Shown one piece after another: positions 1 to 5,032 of a stretch of DNA of 5,032 nt. Both the position numbers and the translations under genes were made by a program. The stretch's first letter is position 1. Each line of letters opens with the position of its first letter. The stretch is taken from assembly GCA_013139225.1 (NCBI GenBank), contig WTBG01000335.1:1-5032 (forward strand), read 5' to 3'. Source of the DNA: Deltaproteobacteria bacterium. GTDB lineage: Bacteria > Desulfobacterota > WTBG01. Below the pieces are notes generated by a model. It was not told the origin of the DNA. It saw only the letters and a list, made by a program, of their open reading frames with translations, and ran no database searches.

Positions 1-31
1 ATTCTTTTAGAGAAAAAGAGACTCTATTAGT

Positions 32-57
32 GCCTGAATGAAAAGTCATGTTCAGGC
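32..57. repeat. Bulged inverted repeat (hairpin) near left edge
   Basis: GCCTGAA (32-38) pairs with TTCAGGC (51-57). Inside it, TGA (39-41) can pair with TCA (46-48) around an AAAG tetraloop, leaving a 2-nt bulge at 49-50. The result is a 10-bp hairpin. Neither side has a run of T directly after the stem, so a classic intrinsic terminator is not supported. It could be a structured repeat or a transcript end for a gene beyond the left edge. Confidence 0.5.
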
Positions 58-108
58 TAAATCCGAATATCTAAATCAGAAATTCGAAACAAATCATAGG
101 AAATTTAT

Positions 109-177
109 GGATTCAGGAATTAAGGGATTCAGGAATTTCCTCAATTCGCAATTCCTAAATTCTTAAATTCCTCAATT
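109..177. repeat. Cluster of short AATTC-rich direct and inverted repeats
   Basis: GGATTCAGGAATT occurs at 109-121 and again at 125-137, a 16-bp period. TTCCTCAATT occurs at 137-146 and 168-177. Further AATTCCT and AAATTC pieces lie between. The first half (GGAATT) is roughly the reverse complement of the second (AATTCC), so the whole block can fold back on itself. No coding potential is visible. This resembles degenerate intergenic repeat DNA; no function is assigned. Confidence 0.6.
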
Positions 178-207
178 GCTATTTCGTGCTTCGCATTTCG
201 AATTTTC

Positions 208-232
208 GACCGAAAAAATGGGGTTTTCGGTC
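208..232 (-). terminator. Stem-loop after the cupredoxin-like gene, possible terminator
   Basis: GACCGAAAA (208-216) is perfectly complementary to TTTTCGGTC (224-232), with a 7-nt loop. On the minus strand the stem begins 5 nt after the stop codon of the upstream gene (238-240), where a terminator would sit. No T-run follows the stem, although the loop-proximal strand has six T in a row. It may therefore be an atypical terminator or a 3' end protecting structure. Confidence 0.5.
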
Positions 233-237
233 AAGCA

Positions 238-699
238 CTAATCAACTATCACCTTTCCCTGTAAAATCTGTTCAATCGGTTTTCCTTTGGGTTTAGCAAC
301 CAACCTTATTACTTCATACTCATATTCTCCTGAATGAATAAAGCATAAGCTGGCAGTTCCACCCTGTAGGATCGAGCCGGTTTTATAAAAGCCAGACAGA
401 TCAGCATAGAAGTTAATAATAGGTGAACAGACAATCCCTATTTCGGGTATAAACTTGATTGCAACCGGTTCTTTATCTTGATTGAACCATACTATGGTAT
501 CTCCCTTCTTTATACGAACAGGATTGGGAGAAACACCCTCTGGCGAATGCGTGAGAATAACTGTATGCATGTTTGGACCAGGCTTTATATCCCCACCCAT
601 GACCTGGTTTTGGATAGCAGGAAAAAACGACGTTACCATAAGGAATACAATCAATAGTATGATCTTAGAAATTATATGCTTAGCGTTCACCTGTAACAT
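238..699 (-). CDS. Exported cupredoxin-fold protein lacking the usual copper ligands
   Basis: This 153-aa protein begins with a basic N-region and a hydrophobic stretch (about residues 9-28, ISKIILLIVFLMVTSFFPAI). That stretch acts as a signal peptide or a membrane anchor, so the protein is outside the cytoplasm. Residues 45-83 match the first half of plastocyanin-like domains: SPNPVRIKKGDTIVWFNQD resembles the 'P..I.V..GDTV.W.N.D' pattern. The C-terminal GEYEYEV...GKVIV matches the 'G.Y.Y.C..H...G.V.V' strand pair. The ligand positions differ. His of 'N.D..PH' is Val79, Cys of 'Y.Y.C' is Val130, the following His is Leu133, and no Met sits in the final loop. Cys91 and Cys119 might form a disulfide, and His51 and His122 are present elsewhere. 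An AGGAGG site (705-710) lies 5 nt before this ATG and settles the start. The fold is fairly sure; copper binding is doubtful and the role is unknown. It lies about 316 bp downstream of the PFOR gene, on the same strand. Confidence 0.85.
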   Translation of the reverse strand: MLQVNAKHIISKIILLIVFLMVTSFFPAIQNQVMGGDIKPGPNMHTVILTHSPEGVSPNPVRIKKGDTIVWFNQDKEPVAIKFIPEIGIVCSPIINFYADLSGFYKTGSILQGGTASLCFIHSGEYEYEVIRLVAKPKGKPIEQILQGKVIVD

Positions 700-773
700 G
701 AAAACCTCCTTTGTTAGTAAAAACTCAAATTAATATTCCTGCTTATCTACAATACTCAGGTTGTCTATTGTTC

Positions 774-800
774 CTGGATCCCTGCTTCCGCAGGGATGAC
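774..800 (+). repeat. Solo half-unit of the hairpin repeat
   Basis: CTGGATCCCTGC-TTCC-GCAGGGATGAC matches the right arm of the element at 831-899 in the same orientation, with a few substitutions. Within it, ATCCCTGC (778-785) and GCAGGGAT (790-797) form a perfect 8-bp stem around a TTCC loop. The substitutions against the other copy fall in pairs on both sides of the stem (TCCCTGC/GCAGGGA against TCCCGC/GCGGGA), so pairing is kept. Confidence 0.75.
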
Positions 801-830
801 AGACAAGGATGTAACCGATTGAAAAAACAT

Positions 831-899
831 GTCATTCCCGCGCAAGCAGGAATCCAGTGATTTCAGGCTGTTATGGACTCCCGCTTCCGCGGGAGTGAC
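831..899. repeat. 69-bp imperfect inverted-repeat (MITE-like) element
   Basis: The left arm (831-857, GTCATTCCCGCG...AATCCAG) is the imperfect reverse complement of the right arm (about 873-899, ...ACTCCCGCTTCCGCGGGAGTGAC), with about five mismatches in 26. Each arm is itself a small hairpin. The right one is perfect: ACTCCCGC (877-884), loop TTCC, GCGGGAGT (889-896). The left one pairs at 7 of 8 positions around GCAA. Elements of this type, which yield FPRK.ESS...PA.AGVT-like translations, are widespread intergenic repeats in many bacteria. No transposase is encoded, so any mobility would depend on an enzyme supplied from elsewhere. Confidence 0.75.
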
Positions 900-900
900 T

Positions 901-925
901 CGGTTTTTGACTTTTTACAAAACCG
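901..925. repeat. Short stem-loop next to the inverted-repeat element
   Basis: CGGTTTT (901-907) pairs with AAAACCG (919-925) across an 11-nt loop. It begins one base after the 69-bp element. It lies about 90 bp past the PFOR stop on the minus strand, so it could take part in ending that transcript, but no T-run follows on either strand. Confidence 0.4.
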
Positions 926-941
926 ATAAGTTTAGTTTCAT

Positions 942-1009
942 TTTTCGTGTTCTTCGTGGTTATATTCATTTTGGTTGCGGCTTTGCTGCGCTGTGGCCTC
1001 TGTGGTTTT
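942..1009. repeat. Two degenerate 'accacgaa / accacag' repeat motifs
   Basis: Read on the minus strand, AACCACAGAGGCCACAG (within 991-1009) and AACCACGAAGAACACGAAA (within 942-960) are each built from a doubled 'CCACRRAG'-like unit. They lie directly after the PFOR stop codon. Similar motifs are common as scattered intergenic repeats in several environmental lineages. They carry no gene and do not form a clear terminator. Confidence 0.45.
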
Positions 1010-1015
1010 TTTCAT

Positions 1016-4000
1016 CTATATCGCTGATCTCCCTTCGTCTACAGGTTCACCCGAGTCATCGTGAGACCGTATGTGTTCAGCAGTTACAGATAAACTAGCC
1101 ATCGGCAACTCATCTTCATCTGAAGGTGGTGCCTCAACGGGGGTGTGTGTCTCAATTCCCCATGCCTCCGGGGAAAGATCGGCCATGGTCTTTACCATAA
1201 CGTATTTCTTATAGTAATCCGCTTCAAGCTGGGTGCGGAGTTTTTTTGATTCTTCGGGAGCAATTTTTTCCAGCGCTGCATACCTGTTTTCTCCACTTAA
1301 AAATTCCTGAATGGTTCCATCGGGCTCCTTGGAATCGAGGGTCAGTGGATTCTTACCTTTTTCGGCAAGGGCAGGATTGAACCGATAGAGCGGCCAGTAC
1401 CCTGTTTCTACAGCCCGTTTTTCCTCTTCTTGACTGACACCCATCCCCTTCCTGATCCCGTGATTGATACAGGGGGCATAACAAATGATAAGAGAAGGAC
1501 CTTGATGGTTCTCGGCCTCTATAAAAGCCTTAATCATTTGCTGTTTGTTAGCACCCATAGAGACTGAGGCAACATAGATAGCCTCATAGAGCAGTGCTAT
1601 ACGACCGAGATTCTTCTTGGCCGTCTTTTTACCGGAGGCAGCAAACTTGGCAATTGCCCCTTTCGGGGTTGATTTAGAAGCCTGTCCACCGGTGTTTGAG
1701 TACACTTCTGTATCCAGAACCAATACGTTAACGTCTTCACCTGAAGCAAGAACATGGTCCAATCCACCAAAACCAATGTCGTATGCCCAACCGTCACCTC
1801 CCATAATCCAGACAGATTTTTTTGTAAAGAGGTCTGACATGACATATATCTCATCAAGAAGCTGATCCCGTTTTGATCTTCCAAGTTGCTCCTTAAGTTT
1901 TACACCCCATTGCCTTGATGCCTCTGAGTCATTCATGCCCTCAAGCCAGTTACCCATTGCATCCTTCAATTCACTCGAAATTCCATTTTCCATGGCCTTG
2001 CTGACAAGGTTAGCTAATTTACTGCGGCGGTGCTTTATGGCCATGGTTATGCCAAATCCATACTCTGCGTTGTCTTCAAACAGTGAGTTGCCCCAGGCAG
2101 GTCCATACCCCTCTTTATTTACACAGTAGGGGGTGGTTGGGGCTGATGCACCCCAGATAGATGAACACCCCGTAGCATTGGCGATGATCATCCGTTCACC
2201 AAAAAGCTGGGTCAACACCTTTACATAAGGTGTCTCACCACAGCCTGCACATGCCCCTGAGAACTCCATCAAGGACTGCTGGAACTGACTGCCCTTTATA
2301 CTGTCCCGTTTCAAGAGATCATCTTTATAAGATATAGTAGCGGAAAAATTGAAGTTGGGTACCTGGACAGCCGTCTGCGTTTCAAGGGACTTCATCACCA
2401 GCGCCTTTTCCTTAGGTGGACAGACATTGGCACAGTTACTACAGCCCATACAGTCAAGGGTATTAATCTGGATCCTGAATCTCAGTCCTTTGAGCTCCTT
2501 CCCCTTTGCCTCCAATGTCAAAAATGAGGTGGGAGCACCTGAAAGTTCTGCCTCTTCTGCAAGAATGGGCCGTATGGCACTGTGTGGACACACGAAAGCG
2601 CACTGGTTACACTGTATGCAGTTGTCCGCAATCCACTCAGGAACATTGATTGCTACACCCCGCTTCTCAAATTTGGAAGTAGCAACCGGAAACAAACCAG
2701 CCGGACTGAACGCACTCACTGGCAGTTCATCCCCCTTTTGATCAGTGATCGGACGCATAATGCTCTTAACGAAGTCGGGTTCACCAGTTTTCTCTTCCAC
2801 CCCACCTGCTGCATCTTTCCACGATTGTGAGTACTCAATTTCCTCCAGGTTTTCAATTGCCTGGTCCACCGCATCCAGATTCATCTGAATGACCTTATCT
2901 CCCTTTTTACTATAGGTTTTTTTGATCGATTCCTTGAGCAGATTGACCGCTTCCTCAAATGGCATAATAGAGGCAATCTTGAAGAACGCTGTTTGCATTA
3001 TCATATTAATTCTTCCCCCCAGACCGACCTTTTCTGCAACTTTTACTGCATCAATAGTATAGAATTTAAGGTTCTTTCCAGCAATGGTCCTGCGCATTGC
3101 TACAGGGAGGTGTTCTTCCATCTCCTTTGCATCCCATCTCGAGTTGAGGAGAAAGGTTCCGCCCTCTTTAATCCCCTGGAGGACATCATACATGTGCACA
3201 TAGTTTGAATTGTGGCAGGCAATAAAATCTGCGTGGTTGATGAGGTAGGCAGACTGTATCGGTTCTTTCCCAAACCTGAGGTGGGAAACTGTTAGACCAC
3301 CGGATTTCTTTGAGTCATAGGCGAAATATGCCTGTGCAAACATGTCTGTATTATCCCCTATAATTTTAATGGCGCTCTTATTAGCTCCCACGGTGCCATC
3401 TGAACCAAGCCCCCAGAATTTACACTGTACGGTTCCTTTAGGTGTAGTATCAAAGGGTGCTCCATCAACGTCAAGCGAAGTATGGGAAACATCATCCGTA
3501 ATACCAACAGTGAAGTGGTTCTTCGACTTTTTAGCATTCATGTTATCGTACACCGCTTTTATCATGGACGGCGTAAATTCCTTTGAGCCAAGTCCATATC
3601 GCCCGCCGACCACTGGAAGGTTTTTACCGTGCTCCATGAAAGCTGTACACACATCGATATAGAGGGGATCACCAAGTGAACCTGGTTCCTTGGTTCTGTC
3701 AAGCACGGTAATCTTTTTAACCGACGAAGGAAGTGCCGAGAAAAAGGCATCCTTCACAAACGGTCTGAAGAGTCTCACTTTGACGAGACCGACCTTTTCA
3801 CCCAGGCCTGTTAAGTGATTTATCACTTCCTCAATAGCCTCACACGAAGAGCCCATAGATACCACCACCCGCTCCGCATCTGGATGGCCACTATAGTCAA
3901 AGAGACGGTAGTGACGGCCGGTGAGCTTTCCCACCTTTTCCATTGCGTCAGTCACCATGTGAGGAACTTTCTCATAAAATGGGTTAGCCGCTTCCTTGCC

Positions 4001-4681
4001 CTGAAAGAAAATATCCGGATTTTGAGCAGTCCCCCGAACTGTGGGGTGTTCCGGGTTCATAGCAGATGCCCTGAATTTCATTATCTTCTCTAAATTTACC
4101 AGCGGAGCTATCTCACCGTAATCGATCATTTCCACCTTCTGGATTTCATGGGAGGTCCTGAATCCGTCAAAAAAGTGGAGAAACGGCACGCTCGATTCTA
4201 TTGCCGACAGGTGAGAAACCAGCGCCAGATCCATAGCCTCCTGCACTGAATTGGATGCAAGTAGTACGAAACCTGTCTGCCTAGTTGCCATCACATCGCT
4301 GTGCTCACCAAAAATAGAGAGGGCATGGCCCGCAAGAGCCCGTGCGCTTACGTGAAACACTCCCGGCAGCAGCTCACCTGCTATCTTATACATATTGGGA
4401 ATCATGAGCAGCAGGCCTTGAGATGCTGTGAAGGTACTGGTAAGGACTCCAGCTGCAAGTGCACCGTGAACCGCGCCGGCTGCACCGGCTTCAGACTGGA
4501 GCACCTTTACGGTGACTTCTTGACCAAAGATGTTTTTTCGTCCACCGGTAGCCCATTCATCCACCAGTTCTCCCATAGCTGATGAGGGAGTTATGGGGTA
4601 TATCATAGCAGTATCACTTAAGGCATAGGCTATATGAGCAGCAGCAGTGTTGCCATCAATTGTTTTCATTTTCTTTGCCAT
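1016..4681 (-). CDS. nifJ: Pyruvate:ferredoxin (flavodoxin) oxidoreductase, single-chain
   Basis: This cytoplasmic enzyme catalyses pyruvate + CoA + 2 oxidised ferredoxin = acetyl-CoA + CO2 + 2 reduced ferredoxin, using thiamine diphosphate (ThDP) and three 4Fe-4S clusters. At 1221 aa it is complete and close to the D. africanus enzyme (1232 aa). Domains in order: pyruvate/ThDP-pyrimidine domain (about 1-255) with YPITPSS at 28-34, Glu64 and Arg114; a transketolase-C-like domain (about 256-410); a gamma-type domain (about 411-625) with GLGSDGTVGANK at 424-435; an EKR linker; a 2x4Fe-4S ferredoxin domain with Cys688/691/694/698 and Cys744/747/750/754; and the ThDP domain with GDGWAYDIGFGG at 962-973 and Asn996 in DTEVYSNTGG. 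The proximal cluster uses Cys811, Cys814, Cys839 and Cys1071. All catalytic residues are present. Residues about 1168-1221 form an acidic C-terminal extension, like the tail known from Desulfovibrio. An AAGGAG site 7 nt before the ATG favours this start over Met5. The gene is last in a likely operon. In an autotroph it could run in the pyruvate-making direction; the sequence cannot tell. Confidence 0.97.
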   Translation of the reverse strand: MAKKMKTIDGNTAAAHIAYALSDTAMIYPITPSSAMGELVDEWATGGRKNIFGQEVTVKVLQSEAGAAGAVHGALAAGVLTSTFTASQGLLLMIPNMYKIAGELLPGVFHVSARALAGHALSIFGEHSDVMATRQTGFVLLASNSVQEAMDLALVSHLSAIESSVPFLHFFDGFRTSHEIQKVEMIDYGEIAPLVNLEKIMKFRASAMNPEHPTVRGTAQNPDIFFQGKEAANPFYEKVPHMVTDAMEKVGKLTGRHYRLFDYSGHPDAERVVVSMGSSCEAIEEVINHLTGLGEKVGLVKVRLFRPFVKDAFFSALPSSVKKITVLDRTKEPGSLGDPLYIDVCTAFMEHGKNLPVVGGRYGLGSKEFTPSMIKAVYDNMNAKKSKNHFTVGITDDVSHTSLDVDGAPFDTTPKGTVQCKFWGLGSDGTVGANKSAIKIIGDNTDMFAQAYFAYDSKKSGGLTVSHLRFGKEPIQSAYLINHADFIACHNSNYVHMYDVLQGIKEGGTFLLNSRWDAKEMEEHLPVAMRRTIAGKNLKFYTIDAVKVAEKVGLGGRINMIMQTAFFKIASIMPFEEAVNLLKESIKKTYSKKGDKVIQMNLDAVDQAIENLEEIEYSQSWKDAAGGVEEKTGEPDFVKSIMRPITDQKGDELPVSAFSPAGLFPVATSKFEKRGVAINVPEWIADNCIQCNQCAFVCPHSAIRPILAEEAELSGAPTSFLTLEAKGKELKGLRFRIQINTLDCMGCSNCANVCPPKEKALVMKSLETQTAVQVPNFNFSATISYKDDLLKRDSIKGSQFQQSLMEFSGACAGCGETPYVKVLTQLFGERMIIANATGCSSIWGASAPTTPYCVNKEGYGPAWGNSLFEDNAEYGFGITMAIKHRRSKLANLVSKAMENGISSELKDAMGNWLEGMNDSEASRQWGVKLKEQLGRSKRDQLLDEIYVMSDLFTKKSVWIMGGDGWAYDIGFGGLDHVLASGEDVNVLVLDTEVYSNTGGQASKSTPKGAIAKFAASGKKTAKKNLGRIALLYEAIYVASVSMGANKQQMIKAFIEAENHQGPSLIICYAPCINHGIRKGMGVSQEEEKRAVETGYWPLYRFNPALAEKGKNPLTLDSKEPDGTIQEFLSGENRYAALEKIAPEESKKLRTQLEADYYKKYVMVKTMADLSPEAWGIETHTPVEAPPSDEDELPMASLSVTAEHIRSHDDSGEPVDEGRSAI

Positions 4682-4688
4682 ACGATTT

Positions 4689-4694
4689 CTCCTT
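4689..4694 (-). promoter_or_regulatory. Shine-Dalgarno site of the PFOR gene
   Basis: AAGGAG on the minus strand lies 7 nt before the ATG at 4681. From Met5 (a second in-frame ATG) the distance would be 19 nt, so the first ATG is chosen. Confidence 0.8.
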
Positions 4695-4748
4695 TGATTG
4701 TCATTACATAGGTTGCAAGGATCCAGGAAAAAGCAAGCTCTTCTGAAT

Positions 4749-4763
4749 AAAAGGAATCCTTTT
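4749..4763. repeat. Near-perfect palindrome in the small gene-PFOR spacer
   Basis: AAAAGGA (4749-4755) and TCCTTTT (4757-4763) are exact reverse complements around one central base. The palindrome directly abuts the stop codon of the small membrane gene on the minus strand. As RNA it could form only a weak stem of about 5 bp, so it is unlikely to stop transcription. A protein-binding site or chance are the alternatives. Confidence 0.35.
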
Positions 4764-4922
4764 TCACTCGGTCAACACAAAGGATACAATGGATTGCCAG
4801 AAAAATCCGAGAATAAACAGACAGGTGAGAACAAAAACAGATCCAGCCAAAACACTTCCCCATCTCGAACTCTCAGATTCAATCTGTTGCTTCTGTTGTG
4901 TGTTGCTATTTTTGTCAGTCAT
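4764..4922 (-). CDS. Small single-helix membrane protein, unknown function
   Basis: This short gene has 52 codons from ATG to TGA. The product has a polar, Gln/Ser-rich N-terminus (MTDKNSNTQQKQQ, then acidic and Ser residues to about residue 19), an Arg-Trp-Gly boundary, and one strongly hydrophobic segment (about 23-42, running on to about 50) that includes VFVLTCLFILGFFW. It ends in LTE. I infer a one-pass inner-membrane protein with a cytoplasmic N-terminus. An AGGTGAGG site (4929-4936) precedes it. The ATG at 4922 has GAGG 6 nt upstream and is preferred. An in-frame ATG two codons earlier (4928) abuts that site and would give 54 aa. It starts 23 bp after the stop of the iron-sulfur protein gene and ends 82 bp before the PFOR gene, so all three are probably co-transcribed. 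I do not recognise a family. The overlapping frame at 4666-4863 has no such ribosome site and runs into the PFOR start. Confidence 0.7.
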   Translation of the reverse strand: MTDKNSNTQQKQQIESESSRWGSVLAGSVFVLTCLFILGFFWQSIVSFVLTE

Positions 4923-4928
4923 TGCCAT

Positions 4929-4936
4929 CCTCACCT
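4929..4936 (-). promoter_or_regulatory. Shine-Dalgarno site of the small membrane protein gene
   Basis: AGGTGAGG on the minus strand lies between the stop codon at 4946-4948 and the ATG at 4920-4922. It decides the choice between two close ATGs: its distance to 4922 is normal, while the one at 4928 touches the site. Confidence 0.65.
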
Positions 4937-4945
4937 GGATTAACC

Positions 4946-5032
4946 TTACTTAAAAAGACTGAACACCTTCTTTCTCAACTGGAGTATAGTGGTCAATGAA
5001 CGCCCAACCGGACAGAAAAATCTGCACCAGAA
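4946..5032 (-). CDS. C-terminal end of a probable membrane 4Fe-4S protein (partial)
   Basis: Only the last 28 codons before a TAA stop are in the window; the gene begins beyond the right edge. The visible peptide contains WCRFFCPVGR, a CxxxCPxG motif of the kind found at the cytoplasmic ends of helices in NapH/NosR/CcoG-like polyferredoxins. About 18 residues follow, rich in Leu, Lys and Phe (including QLRKKVF). In those families the motif usually lies well before the C-terminus, so the closeness to the stop is unusual. A small or divergent member is possible. The stop is 23 bp before the next ATG, which has its own ribosome site, so the spacing supports a real gene in an operon. The frame and the Cys motif are seen; the family is inferred from a short fragment. 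Confidence 0.55.
   Translation of the reverse strand, partial: FWCRFFCPVGRSLTTILQLRKKVFSLFK

Larger units (their letters stand above)
1..237. other. AT-rich intergenic stretch without a supported gene
   Basis: I see no gene here. Both strands are broken by stops. The short open stretches that touch the left edge (plus strand, ending at 28-30 or 39-41) are too short to judge. The stretch holds a bulged hairpin (32-57), a cluster of short AATTC-rich repeats (109-177), a CG-containing AT-rich motif around 181-207 (TTTCGTGCTTCGCATTTCG) and a stem-loop just after the neighbouring stop codon (208-232). It therefore looks like repeat-bearing spacer DNA. Confidence 0.6.
700..1015. other. Repeat-filled gap between PFOR and the cupredoxin-like gene
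   Basis: No gene is supported in these 316 bases. A plus-strand open frame across 829-1098 is produced by the inverted repeat itself and then runs into the 3' end of the PFOR gene in antisense. The gap holds a repeat half-unit (774-800), an inverted-repeat element (831-899), a further stem-loop (901-925) and two degenerate repeat motifs (942-960 and 991-1009). The part at 711-770 should contain the leader and promoter of the cupredoxin-like gene. I see no convincing -35/-10 pair there. Confidence 0.7.

Noticed and set aside
1..51. Possible gene ends or starts at the left edge (plus-strand frames stopping at 28-30 and 39-41; a minus-strand ATG near 51)
   Set aside because: Fewer than 17 codons are visible in each case, with no motif and no ribosome site for the minus-strand ATG.
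482..733. Plus-strand open frame opposite the cupredoxin-like gene
   Set aside because: It is a shadow of a gene with a clear start site, signal sequence and fold signature on the other strand.
711..770. Promoter for the cupredoxin-like gene
   Set aside because: The stretch is AT-rich with TATTAA-like pieces, but no -35/-10 pair at 16-18 bp spacing stands out.
774..899. CRISPR array
   Set aside because: There are only three imperfect units, in alternating orientation, with unequal spacing and no conserved direct repeat. A hairpin repeat element explains them better.
829..1098. Plus-strand open frame of 89 codons
   Set aside because: Its first third is a translation of the inverted-repeat element, and its end is antisense to the PFOR C-terminus. 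No ribosome site or protein-like composition supports it.
4695..4748. Internal promoter for PFOR (TATGTAAT on the minus strand)
   Set aside because: The -10-like piece has no convincing -35 partner at the right distance, so a PFOR-only promoter is not claimed.
4666..4863. Minus-strand open frame of 65 codons overlapping the PFOR start
   Set aside because: It is a shifted frame of the small membrane protein gene. It lacks a suitable ribosome site and overlaps the well-supported PFOR start by 16 bp.
4698..4943. Plus-strand open frame of 81 codons
   Set aside because: It is antisense to the small membrane gene and its leader. Its composition is low-complexity (Ser, Asn, Gln, Lys) and no ribosome site is seen.

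Overview
The window is about 5 kb from a bacterium with an anaerobic metabolism. Every gene I can support lies on the minus strand. The anchor is a complete single-chain pyruvate:ferredoxin oxidoreductase (PFOR, 1016-4681, 1221 aa). Its residue numbering follows the Desulfovibrio africanus enzyme almost position for position. The organism is not certain. Long intergenic stretches carry degenerate repeats of the 'cattcccgcg...aatccag' and 'accacgaa/accacag' kinds. An exported cupredoxin-like protein sits beside the PFOR. Together these would fit an anaerobic planctomycete (anammox-like), a Nitrospirae-type bacterium or a deltaproteobacterium-like lineage. This assignment is inference only.

Layout from right to left, in the direction of transcription. 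(1) 4946-5032 holds the last 28 codons of a gene entering from beyond the window. It carries a CxxxCPxG motif typical of membrane-anchored 4Fe-4S (NapH/CcoG-like) proteins. (2) 4764-4922 holds a short gene of 52 codons for a one-helix membrane protein, with its own Shine-Dalgarno site. (3) After an 82-bp spacer comes the PFOR gene. The three genes share a strand and are closely spaced, so they look like one operon that links a membrane iron-sulfur protein, a small membrane protein and the main ferredoxin-reducing enzyme. (4) 700-1015 is a gene-free gap with three copies of a hairpin-forming repeat half-unit, a further inverted repeat and two degenerate repeat motifs. (5) 238-699 encodes a 153-aa exported cupredoxin-fold protein whose four usual copper ligands all appear to be replaced. 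(6) 1-237 is AT-rich and non-coding as far as I can see, with a probable stem-loop after the cupredoxin stop, a cluster of short GGATTCAGGAATT-type repeats and a bulged hairpin near the left edge.

Function: the PFOR interconverts pyruvate plus CoA with acetyl-CoA plus CO2 and supplies or consumes low-potential electrons. The two upstream genes may couple those electrons to the membrane, but this rests on gene order only. The cupredoxin-like gene is separated by the repeat-rich gap and is probably transcribed on its own.
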